In this document: piece after piece, positions 23,657 through 33,400 of the stretch
How positions within the stretch are numbered: the stretch's first letter is position 1
How the letters are laid out: each line of letters starts with the position of its first letter
Assembly: GCA_016286165.1 (NCBI GenBank)
Contig: JAEESE010000025.1
Location: 1-36,339 of the forward strand
DNA: 36,339 nt
Origin: Bacteroidaceae bacterium
GTDB taxonomy: Bacteria; Bacteroidota; Bacteroidia; Bacteroidales; Bacteroidaceae
Direction: 5' to 3'
The notes under the pieces: generated by a model
The model's input: the letters and a program-made list of their open reading frames with translations, nothing else
The model's database searches: none
What the model was told of the DNA's origin: nothing
Made by a program: the position numbers and the translations under genes

Positions 23657-25918
23657 ATGAAATCAGCTTATAGTGCGCTGATGCTGTTGTGTGTATCCAC
23701 CGCGGCAATGGCGCAGTCTGAGTCGGATTCAGCCGACATATATTACCAGCATTTGCAATTAAACGAGATTGTAGTAACATCACCTGTAGGACAAATCAAG
23801 CGCAAGCAGTCTGCCACGCCGATTTCCGTTGTGACCACGAAGGAGCTGCATCAGACAGCGTCGACCAACATCATCGACGAGGTGGCTAAGCAGCCAGGCA
23901 TGGCACAGGTGACCACGGGCAGCGGCATATCCAAGCCCGTGATACGCGGACTGGGCTACAACCGTATCGTCACCGTGGCCGACGGCGTTCGTCAGGAAGG
24001 TCAGCAATGGGGCGACGAACACGGTATAGAACTTGACGGACAGTCAGTAGGTCAGGTGGAGATTCTGAAAGGTCCTGCCTCGCTGATGTATGGCTCCGAT
24101 GCCATGGCGGGCGTCGTCATCTTCCACCCTGAAGCCGTGGAGTCGGCTGGCCAGATGGGCGCCAGCTTCTCGTCGGAATACCAGACCAACAGCGGCCTCA
24201 TCGACTATTCCCTACGTTTCGGCGGCAACAAGAAAGGGTTTGTGTGGAACGGGCGTTTCAGCGACAAATACTCACACGCATATAAGAATAAGTACGACGG
24301 GTATGTGCCCGGCTCGCAGTTTGCCGAGAGGGCTGCCAACGCCCTGCTCGGGCTGAACAAGAAATGGGGCTTCACACATCTCGCGCTGAGCTACTACCAT
24401 TTCACGCCGAGCATGGCAGAGGGCGAGCGCGATGAGCTCACTGGCGACCTGCTCTTCAACGGCAAAAACATCAAGACCTACTCCAAGGCCCTACCCTACC
24501 AGCAGATTCACCACTACAAGGCCGTGCTCGACAATAGTTTCGTGCTGGGCGACGGACTGCTGAAAGCCACCTTAGGCTATCAACTGAACCGCCGTCAGGA
24601 ATTCGAGGATGAGCATCATCATCACGAGCACGGCGAAGCCGAAGAGCACGAGCATGAACACGAGCATGAGGAAGGCGAAGAACACGAGCACGAGGGTGCC
24701 GGTCTGGACCTGTTGCTGAACACGCTGACCTACGATGCCCGCTACAACTACAACGGCTTCGACGGCTGGAAGCTGACGGGCGGCATAGGCGGCATGTGGC
24801 AACGCTCATCCAACGAGGGCGATGAGTTTCTTATTCCCGCCTACCGTCTCTTCGACATAGGCGCCTACCTGACGGCCAGCAAGACCTTGCGCCTATGGAC
24901 CTTCAACGGCGGTATTCGTGTTGATAGCCGTCACCTGCACAGCCTGGCGCTATGGGACGACGGCGAGGAGCGCTTCACCGATTTCAAACGGTCGTTCTCG
25001 GCACTCACGGGCTCGCTCGGTGCCGTGTACCACTTGGGCAAAAGCATAAACCTACGAGCTAATATGGCCCGTGGCTTCCGCGCTCCTAACCTCAGCGAGT
25101 TAGGTTCCAATGGCATTCACCACGGCACATTCCGTTTCGAGAAAGGCAACCACGACCTACATGCGGAGCACAGCCTGCAGGGCGACCTCGGTGTGGACTA
25201 CAGCAGCAAGTTCATCTCGCTGGAGGCAGCCCTGTTCATAAATCGAATCAACAACTATATCTTCGCTGAAGCCATCGACGAAGCCACGTCCACGGCGATG
25301 GGCCTTGAGGCACTGGGCGACAACTATCGCTACTACAACTACACGCAGGGCGATGCCCTGTTGAAAGGTTTCGAGGCAGGCTTCGACCTTCATCCCATTC
25401 ACCAGCTGCACATAGGCGCCACCTACTCTATGGTTGATGCCCGTCAGCTGCACCAGCCCCTCGACTCGCGCTACCTGCCGCTCACGCCGCCCGCCCGTCT
25501 TACGGCAGATGTCAAATGGGAGTTTCTGCACAACGGTGACCACCATAGCACGGCACCTCACCACCTGCATGAGGCAGCCGAGCACCATCGCGCCGACCAC
25601 CTCTTCGACAACGCCTACGTCAGCTTCGGCGTAGAGCATTACTTCCGTCAGAACCATTACTACCGGGTAGCTGGCACGGAAACCGCTACCCCAGCCTACA
25701 CGCTCCTGAATGCCTCGCTGGGCACAGACCTCCTGTTGCGAAGCGGGCGCAAGCTATGTGAGGTTTACGTCATTGCCGACAACCTGCTCGACTGCGCCTA
25801 CCAAAGTCACCTCAGCAGGCTGAAGTATGCCGATATCAACAATGTCACCGGCCGTAGGGGAATCTTCAATCCGGGGCGCAATATCACTCTCAAGCTCATA
25901 TTCCCTATAACGCTGTAA
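23657..25918 (+). CDS. TonB-dependent outer-membrane receptor with His-rich loops (ZnuD-like)
   Basis: A 753-residue receptor. A signal peptide (about 1-19, ending AAMAQ) is followed by a TonB-box-like LNEIVVTSP (about 35-43), a plug domain with IRGLGYNRIVTVADGVRQEG, VEILKGPASLMYGSDAMAG, and a 22-strand barrel ending GRNITLKLIFPITL. Two extracellular-loop regions are packed with histidine and acidic residues (about 318-350, with EDEHHHHEHGEAEEHEHEHE; and about 627-650). Histidine-rich loops are known in ZnuD, the Neisseria zinc receptor, so zinc is the best guess; copper or nickel is possible. It lacks the N-terminal carboxypeptidase-like domain of SusC receptors and has no SusD partner, which argues against glycan uptake. 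Confidence 0.9.
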   Translation: MKSAYSALMLLCVSTAAMAQSESDSADIYYQHLQLNEIVVTSPVGQIKRKQSATPISVVTTKELHQTASTNIIDEVAKQPGMAQVTTGSGISKPVIRGLGYNRIVTVADGVRQEGQQWGDEHGIELDGQSVGQVEILKGPASLMYGSDAMAGVVIFHPEAVESAGQMGASFSSEYQTNSGLIDYSLRFGGNKKGFVWNGRFSDKYSHAYKNKYDGYVPGSQFAERAANALLGLNKKWGFTHLALSYYHFTPSMAEGERDELTGDLLFNGKNIKTYSKALPYQQIHHYKAVLDNSFVLGDGLLKATLGYQLNRRQEFEDEHHHHEHGEAEEHEHEHEHEEGEEHEHEGAGLDLLLNTLTYDARYNYNGFDGWKLTGGIGGMWQRSSNEGDEFLIPAYRLFDIGAYLTASKTLRLWTFNGGIRVDSRHLHSLALWDDGEERFTDFKRSFSALTGSLGAVYHLGKSINLRANMARGFRAPNLSELGSNGIHHGTFRFEKGNHDLHAEHSLQGDLGVDYSSKFISLEAALFINRINNYIFAEAIDEATSTAMGLEALGDNYRYYNYTQGDALLKGFEAGFDLHPIHQLHIGATYSMVDARQLHQPLDSRYLPLTPPARLTADVKWEFLHNGDHHSTAPHHLHEAAEHHRADHLFDNAYVSFGVEHYFRQNHYYRVAGTETATPAYTLLNASLGTDLLLRSGRKLCEVYVIADNLLDCAYQSHLSRLKYADINNVTGRRGIFNPGRNITLKLIFPITL

Positions 25919-25961
25919 GGGTTTCCCCTGGCGGAAAGATTAAGGATTAAGGATTAAGGCG

Positions 25962-26210
25962 TAATATAGCAGTTGGCACAAAACCCCAGAGGGGCGTCAG
26001 AATTTAGGCAGGGGTGAAGCGAAGCGAGAACCCCTGTTCAACGAGGTAAGGTATATAGAGTGCCGTAGGTACGTAGGAGCATGCAAGATTGTTCCGTCGC
26101 CCCTACAGGGCTCAAATATCTTTCTATCATGGAGCAGGGGTTCCACCCCTGCCTAATATCCTTCGTCCCTACGGGACTTATTCTCTGACTTTGTGCCATC
26201 TCCTATATTA
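25962..26210. repeat. MITE-like element R2, copy 1 (complete)
   Basis: About 249 bp with imperfect inverted arms. The left arm begins TAATATAGCAG and GGCACAAA, then ACCCC-AGA-GGGGCG and TTAGGCAGGGGT; the right arm reads the same on the minus strand (TAATATAGGAG, GGCACAAA, AGTCCCGTAGGGACGAAGG, ATTAGGCAGGGGT). The centre holds ATATAGAGTGCCGTAGGTACG. A second copy starts at 36200. No ORF. Confidence 0.85.
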
Positions 26211-26246
26211 TTGCCAAAGATTAAGGCTGGGTGTCAGCTAATTCAA

Positions 26247-26287
26247 CAGAAAGGGCCGCGCTTTACGCGCAGCCCTTTCGTTGTTTG
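26247..26287. terminator. Bidirectional terminator between TonB receptor and lipoprotein
   Basis: GAAAGGGCcGCGC pairs with GCGCaGCCCTTTC around a TTTAC loop, followed by GTTGTTT on the plus strand. Confidence 0.65.
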
Positions 26288-26327
26288 GGAGTTATAGGAG
26301 TTAAGGTCAAGGTTAACGTCAAGGTTC

Positions 26328-26390
26328 CAACTCTTCGCTCGGCGCTTGCGACGCTTCTTCGAGCTTGCGAGTCTGAAGAACTCTTAACTA
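26328..26390. repeat. Repeat block CTCGGCGCTTGCGACGCTTC
   Basis: CTTCGCTCGGCGCTTGCGACG, then CTTCTTCGAGCTTGCGAGTC and TGAAGAA. A close relative lies at 19040-19095 and an inverted partial copy at 36050-36085. Confidence 0.7.
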
Positions 26391-26417
26391 TTAACTACTA
26401 ACTACAAACTCTTCGCC

Positions 26418-26837
26418 TTACTTGCCTATGATGTATTCCAATTTGGAGCCTTCGGTTTTGGCTTTCAGTACATACGGGCCTTTGTTCATGGAGACGGAGA
26501 TCTCAAGGAGTTTGTATTCGGTGTAGTTCTCGCGCTGAAACTCTATCGACACCATATCGCCGTACTTGAACGGGCCGGCAGTGAATTCCTTGTTGTAATG
26601 ACTGCTGAGTGAAGGGTTGAAATAGTTAAGCGTCTTGAAGACGTTTTCCTGGGTCTTGGTGTCGTGGTCCACGTAAACGATGTCGAAGTAGCAGGAGCGA
26701 TCCCCTCCGCTGGCGATGAAGTGGTATTTGACGAAGTACTCAGCCGCTTGCAGCTGTTCCTGACTCGGTTCGTTGTCGTCCTTGGAGCAGCCCAGCAGGC
26801 ATAATCCCATCAACACCAATAGTAATTTGTTTTTCAT
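26418..26837 (-). CDS. Small uncharacterised lipoprotein
   Basis: 139 residues with a lipoprotein signal peptide: MKNKLLLVLMGLCLLGCSKD, lipobox LLGC with the modified cysteine at 17. The mature part (about 30-139) looks beta-rich (YFVKYHFIASGG, CYFDIVYVDHD, YVLKAKTEG). The acidic residues right after the cysteine (SKDDNE) are compatible with the Bacteroidetes surface-export signal. I do not recognise the family. It has its own promoter and is probably monocistronic. Confidence 0.8.
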   Translation of the reverse strand: MKNKLLLVLMGLCLLGCSKDDNEPSQEQLQAAEYFVKYHFIASGGDRSCYFDIVYVDHDTKTQENVFKTLNYFNPSLSSHYNKEFTAGPFKYGDMVSIEFQRENYTEYKLLEISVSMNKGPYVLKAKTEGSKLEYIIGK

Positions 26838-26868
26838 AAGATGTAATGTAAGTTGTTGTTTCTGTCTG

Positions 26869-26899
26869 CAAAAGTAGGTATAAAATGTAAACCGACAAA
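26869..26899 (-). promoter_or_regulatory. Promoter of the lipoprotein gene
   Basis: On the minus strand, TTTG (26899-26896), a 19-bp spacer and TACTTTTG (26876-26869), ~32 bp before the ATG. Confidence 0.75.
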
Positions 26900-27006
26900 A
26901 AAATAGAGGTTTTTTTTAGGGGAGGGGGAACTGCTTTGCAGCTGCACGAAGGAACGGTTCTATCTGAAAACAATATTCAACAATAGGCAAGAATCCTGTT
27001 TGTGGC

Positions 27007-27268
27007 GCTCGCTGAGCGCGCATTCATGTCTCGAAATCACGATTAATTCATGTCTTGAATTCATGTGAAATAACACCTGATATTTTACATCTAATACTCA
27101 CGAATGACCTTCATGTAATGACCATAAATATTCATGACCGTTCGTGTGTCCATTCATGACCGTTCGTGTGTCCATTCATGACCGTTCATATGTCCCTTCA
27201 TGACCGTTCGTATGTCCCTTCATGACCGTTCGTGTGAAGAAAGAAAATTATGTCAATTACGATAATTC
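27007..27268 (-). repeat. Dispersed repeat R1, copy 2 (5 tandem units, inverted)
   Basis: 262 bp, inverted relative to the copy at 19093-19420. Subtracting the 110-bp array leaves 152 bp of flank, identical in length to copy 1. Boundaries are GCTCGCTGAGCGCGCATTCA on the left and GATAATTC on the right. Confidence 0.9.
27127..27236 (-). repeat. 22-bp tandem array, 5 units
   Basis: Minus-strand units of the form CACACGAACGGTCATGAATG plus GA, with two units ending AAGGGA. All five carry CGGTC where copy 1 mostly has TGGCC, so each array has been homogenised separately. Confidence 0.9.
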
Positions 27269-27302
27269 GTGTCCATAATATTCCATTCATGGCTATTCGT
27301 GT

Positions 27303-27342
27303 GAAAAAGGGCTGCGCTGTGAAGCGCGGCCCCTTTCAAACG
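27303..27342 (-). terminator. Probable terminator of the giant surface-protein gene
   Basis: AAAAAGGGctGCGCT pairs with AGCGCggCCCCTTT around a GTGA loop. On the minus strand it ends in CCCTTTTTC. It lies ~125 bp after the stop, beyond the 8-bp array. Confidence 0.6.
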
Positions 27343-27360
27343 TTAACGTTGACCTTAACT

Positions 27361-27456
27361 TGTCAACTTGTTAACTTGTTAACTTGTCAACTTGTTAACT
27401 TGTTAACTTGTCAACTTGTTAACTTGTCAACTTGTTAACTTGTTAACTTGTCAACT
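27361..27456. repeat. 8-bp tandem array TGTYAACT, 12 units
   Basis: Twelve uninterrupted copies; the fourth base in order is C T T C T T C T C T T C. A degenerate thirteenth unit (TGTTTACG) follows. It starts 10 bp beyond the stop codon of the giant surface-protein gene. Confidence 0.95.
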
Positions 27457-27466
27457 TGTTTACGTG

Positions 27467-30400
27467 TTATTTCCCCAGAATGATATTCACCAGTGCTGTG
27501 ACGTCGGCGATGGTGATGCTCTCGTCGCCGTTGACGTCGGCAGCAGAGTGATTGTACTGCCCTGCCGTGTCCTTACCGAGGATAATGTTGACCAGAGCTG
27601 TCACGTCTGCAATGGTGATGCTGCCGTCGCCGTTGACGTCGCCAAGCAGGAAGGCAGGCTTCTCCGAGAAGTAGCCTGGGTTGGATGTTCCACCGTCGAT
27701 GTGGGCATAGGTCTTGTCGACAGGATTCGTATCACTCCACGTGGTGCCCTGGCCGCCCTTGAGGTTTGTGCTGCAGTTTCTGAACATGTAACTGGAAGTG
27801 GTCACGTTTGCTGTGGTCCAGCTATCACCCACATAGATAGTCTTCAGGTTCGTACAACCAGAGAACATGTAACTCATGTTGGTTGCTGCTGCCGTGTTGA
27901 AGCCACTCAGGTCAAGGCTCGTCAGGCTACTGCAGGCAGAGAACATGGTGCTCATGTTTGTTGCTGAGGCAGTATTGAGACTGCTCACATCGAGAGTTGT
28001 CAAGTTGGTACAGCTAGCAAACATGTAGCTCATGTTTGTTGTTGCTTCCGTATTAAAGCTGCTAACATCGAGGCTCGTCAGGCTTCCACAGCCACCGAAC
28101 ATGCTGCCCATGCTGGTTACATTGGAGGTATTGAAGCTGCTTACATTGAGGTTCATCAAATCAGAGCATTCACAGAACATACTTTCCATATTCGTCACAT
28201 TCCGCGTGTCAAAGCTGCTCAGGTCGAGACTCGTCAAACATGCACAATCAAAGAACATGCTGTTCATATTCGTTACGTTGCTTGTATTGAAGGAACTCAG
28301 GTCAAGAGTTGTCAAACTTGAACACTCATAGAACATACTGCTCATGTTTGTTACGTTTTCCGTATTGAAGCTGATCAGGTTGAGATCCTTTATGCTGCAG
28401 TCACCGAACATATACACCATCGTCGTCACGTTCCTCGTGTCAAAACTACTCAGGTCGAGACTTTCCATTGCGCAAGCTTCGAACATACTTCCCATATCCG
28501 TAACCTTCTGTGTGTCGAAGTGGCTTAGGTCAAGGGTTAGTTCGCAGCCAGCGAACATACCGTTCATGTTTGTTACCTCGCTTGTATTCAGGTTCTCCAA
28601 CCCCGTGATGCTGGCCAAGCTATACATGCCGTAGAACCACCTATACGTGCTCGTCGGACGTGCGTTGACAAACTTGGCGTCGAACACCACTGCGGTGACA
28701 TTTCTGTTGTTTTTGTCCGTAACCCATCCGGGATTATTAGCGCCCTCGTTCAGGTCGTAGGAAGTCCCCGTACGCGTGCTGCGCTTGGCGTCGTAGTAGA
28801 ACGTCAGAGTGCCTCCATTGTATACGGCATAGGCAAAGGGCTTCTCCGAGAAGTAGCCTGGATTGCTCGGTCCACCGTCGATGTGAGCATAGGTGAAGGC
28901 CTTAAACTGGTCGACATAAGTTGTGCCTTCACTTCCCTTAATCTTAGTACAACCTGCGAACATGTAGGTGTCATACTCTTTCGAGGCACCGCTCCAATTC
29001 CCGGCATAGATAGATTCCAGATTGCTACAGCCAAAGAAGGTGTACTGGAAATTCTTCACACTTGGTGTTTCAAAGCTGCTCAAGTCAAGTATCTTCAAGC
29101 TGGTGCACTCGTTGAACATATAATACATTGTTGTCACCTTCTTTGTGTCGAAGTTGCTCAGGTCGAGATACGTCAGACTGCGGCACCTATTGAACGTATC
29201 ATAGAATGATGTCACATTAGCTGTGTTGAAGCTGCTCACATCAAGGCTTGTCAGATTGGTGCAGAGATAGAACATCTCCCTCATCGTTGTCACATTAGCC
29301 GTGTTGAAGCTTGTCAGGTCGAGTTCTGTCAAGCCGTAACACTGACTGAACATGTAGGCCATATCTGTCACCTTCCCTGTATCAAAGTTGGCGAGATTGA
29401 GTTGAGTGAGTGCCCTGCAGCTACTGAACATGGAACTCATATTGGTCACATTGGCCGTATTGAAACCGCTCACGTCGAGGTCTTCCAAAATCCGGCAACC
29501 GCTGAACATGGCCTTCATCGTGGTGACACTGCTGGTATTGAGGTATTCGATGCCCTCGATGCTTACCAGATTGCTCATGCCATTGAACCAAGAATAGGTG
29601 CTTGTAGGTCGTGCATCGGCAAACGATGGGTCGAAGACCACTCTGCTAACCTCGGTGCGATTGTCATACCATCCGGGGGTGGTGTTGCCCGTCTTCAGCA
29701 CGTAAGAAGTGCCCGGACGCCAGCTGCGCTGACCGTCGAAGTAGAACGTCAGGACACCCTCATTGAGTACCGCATAGCTATAGGCCTTTTCCGACAAGTA
29801 GCCTGGGTTGCCCGTACCGGCGTCGATGCGGGCATAGGTCTTGTCGACATGGCTGGCATCGTAGGTTGTGCCCATGCCGCCCACGAGACTGCTGCAGTAC
29901 AGGAACATATTGCCGGATTGAGTTACAGCAGCGGTGCTCCAACCATCGCCTACATTGATGGTTATCAACGATTCACAAAGACGGAACATATCACTCATAT
30001 CGGTGACGTTGGCGGTGTTGAAACTGCTCAGGTCGAGGCTCGTCAGGCCGCTGCATTTGTAGAACATACTGCTCATGTCGGTCACCTTAGCGGTGTTGAA
30101 GCTGCTCAGGTCAATGCTCGTCAAACCGCTGCAATACCTAAACATGCAGTACATTTTTGTTACATTAGCCGTGTTGAAACTGCTCAGGTCAAGGTTTGTC
30201 AAGCCGCTGCAGTAATTGAACATATAGCTCATGTCAGTCACCTTGGCGGTGTTGAAGCTGCTCAGGTCAAGGCTTGTCAAACCGCTACAGCCATCGAACA
30301 TATTGCTCATGTCTGTGACCTTAGCGGTGTTGAAGTGACTCACATCAAGGCTAGTCAGTTCGCCGCAGGAGCCGAACAGGTAGTTCATGTTAGTTACGTT

Positions 30401-33400
30401 GCTTGTATTCCAGCCACTCACATCAAGGCTGGTCAACTCATAGCATTCGGCGAACATGCATGACATGTCGGTCACATTCTGCGTGTTGAAGCCGCTCACG
30501 TCAACAGAAGGCAGATTAGTGCAATCCCAGAACATGCTAGCCATAACCGTCACGTCTTCCGTGTTCAGGTTCTCGATGCCGGTGATGTTGGTCAGTTCAG
30601 ACATTTCAGCGAACCAATGGTAAGTACTCGTCGGGCGTGCAGCGGCAAACGACGGGTCGAAGACCACCTTGGTGACATTCCCACATATACCATTACCATC
30701 ATCATACCAATTAGGATCATTATCATCCTCGTTCAGGTAGTACACCGTCTCCCCTGCACCGACGTGTGCCGATATCTGGCCGTCGTGGTAGAAAGTCAGC
30801 GTGTTATTGCTGGAGTTGTAGGCCACATACGGCGGAGCCTTCTTGACGATGACACCATTAGTCCATTTGTTGCCGTTGCTGTCGGCCATGTACCTGGTTG
30901 TCGTGTCGTAGTAGCCACCCAGAGGCTTCTCGTAGTAGAGACCGTCCTCGAGCGTCACGCTGCCAAAGTAGAAGAATCCGAATGTCAGATTGACCTGCGT
31001 GTCGCTTCCTCTTACCGTCAATGCTGCAGAGCTGGTAGAACTTCCGCCACCAATGCTATAGGCAGTAAGGCTACATCCGCCTTCGATGACCAGGTTCTTG
31101 TTATCTCTCATGTCAATATTTCCACCACCCAGCGAGAGCGAGCCTGTACCGGTGATGGTAGTGTTGCAGCGCAGCGGTATAGCGATGTAGCCGGTGATGT
31201 TCAGCACATTATTGCCCACGAGGTTGATGGTCAGGTGGTCGAAGGCATAGTTGGTTGACACCTGAATGCCAGGAGACGTACTGCTGGTGATGGTGGCATT
31301 GGTGAGCGTCAGCACGCGGGTGTCGGGGTTGAAGCTCACCGAACCGCTGATGCCTGTGCCCGTGATATTGGAGGCATTGGACACCTTGACAGGCACGCCA
31401 GCCACATTCACGCCGTATTCATAGTCTGTGTTGTTGCTGATGGTCACGCCGGTGACTATGTTACCTGCCGAGTTCACCACCGCCTTTTTAGTGGTGTCGT
31501 AATATCCGCCTGCAGGTGCGCTGATATTCAGACCATCGTAGAGCGTCACGCTGGCAAAGTCGCGGATATTGGTCGATGATGTCAGCTTGGTCTGAGCATT
31601 GCGGAGAACGAGAGTCTCCGTCTTTTCCGTACCTGTCACGTTGCTTACATTGACGGTACAGCCGCCGCCAATGGTCAGCTCCTTGCCGTTGTAGACTTTT
31701 ATCAGCCCCGTTGTGAGTGTGCCAGTGCCAGTGATAGTCGTGTTGCGTTGCACCACAACAGGAATCCAACTGCCTGAGAGGTTGATAGCATTGGTACCCA
31801 CGAGCTTGATGGTCAGGTCGTCGAAGGAATAGCCGTTTTCCTGCACTATGCCGGCAGCCGTACTGCTAGTGATGGTGGCATTCGTCAGCGTCAGCGTATG
31901 TGTGGAAGCTTCGAACTTCACCGAGCCCGTGATGCCCGAGCCCGTAATGTTGGAGGCATTCAGATTGGTCACGGCGGTACCAGCAATCTTCAGCCCATAC
32001 TCCGTCAAGTATCCGATAGACACACCTGTGGCCTTGTTACCGTTTGCATCCACGACGTATTTGTTGGTCGTGTCATAGGAGCCGCCGACGGGACTGGTGT
32101 AGCTGAGGCCATCCTGCAGCGACACGCTGGCAAAGCCGGAGATGTTGTTCGAGAGCTGCACCTTTGTGCTGGCGCCTTTCACGACAAGTGTCTCGGCCTT
32201 GGAAGCACCATTCAACGATTTGAGCGTCGTGGTGCAACCGCCGCTGATGGTCAGCGACTTGCCGTAGTAAATGTATAAATTACCTCCTGTCAGTGTGCCA
32301 GTACCTGTAATCGTGGTGTTGTGGGTCGACACAATAGAAGCATAGTTGCCGCTGCTGATGGTGTTGTTGCCCACGAGCTTGATGGTCAGGTCGCTGAAGG
32401 GATAGCTACTCGACGTACTAATACCATTCATGGAACTGGTGCTAATGGTAGCATTCGTCAGCGTCAGCGTATGTGTGGAAGCATCGAACTTCACCGAGCC
32501 CGTGATGCCGGTGCCTGTGACGTTTGAGGCATTCTGGTTGGTCACGGCGATATTGCCAATCAGCAGGCCGTAGTTACAAGTGTTGCTGATGGATACACCG
32601 GTGGCCTTGTTACCGTTTGCGTCCACTACGTACTTGTTGGTCGTGTCGTAGGAGCCGCCGACGGGCTTCGAATAGACAAGGCCGTTCTGAAGTGTCACGC
32701 TGGTGAAGCTGGAGATGGTGCCGGTGAGGTCCACCTTGGTGGCGGCACCTTTCACGACAAGCGTTTCCTGCTTTGAGTCACCATAGATATTGTTTCCTGA
32801 AATGTGGCAGCCGCCGTCAACGGTCAGCTTCTTGCCGCCGAACACTCTGCAGACTCCCCATCCCGAAAGCGAGCCGGTACCCGTGAAAGTAGTATTCTGC
32901 CGCAACGCGATAGCTGTGTATCCGCCCGTGACATTCAGCGTGTTGTCGCGCACAAGGTTTATGGTCAGATCGCTGAAGGCATAGTCGTATCCTGTATAGA
33001 TGCCACCATAACTTGAGGCATTTGTGATAGTGGCATTGGAGAGCGTCAGCGTATGAGTGGAAATATCGAACGACACAGAGCCCGAAATGCCCGTGCCCGT
33101 GATGCGGGAGGCATTCCCGTTTGTCACTTCTACGCCGCCTACCCTGAGGCCATACTTCACCTCTTTTTCAGTGAAGTAGCCGGGCCTATTCGTGCCGCCG
33201 TCGATGCGGGCATAGGTGTTGTCGTCTGGATTGCTGCTGCTCCACGTGGTGCCTTGGCTTCCCTTGAGCTTGGAGCTGCAGCCCTGGAACATATGGTCTG
33301 CCCAATAGGGCCACTTGTCGGGGGTGACCCAACCGCTGCCCGCGTAGACGGTGGTGAGGTTGCTGCAGTTAGCGAACATATATTCCAATATGAACAACAT

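Larger units (their letters stand above)
25919..26417. repeat. Gene-free spacer with several repeats
   Basis: Between convergent genes. It contains ATTAAGGATTAAGG phrases, the R2 element (25962-26210), a bidirectional terminator (26247-26287) and a GCTCGGCGCTTGCGACGC repeat block (26330-26390). Confidence 0.75.

Noticed and set aside
29402..30463. Long plus-strand ORF (353 codons) antisense to the giant adhesin gene
   Set aside because: Its open frame is a by-product of the repetitive codons of the sense gene. The same applies to the antisense ORF at 33053-34156; neither has a promoter or a recognisable protein.
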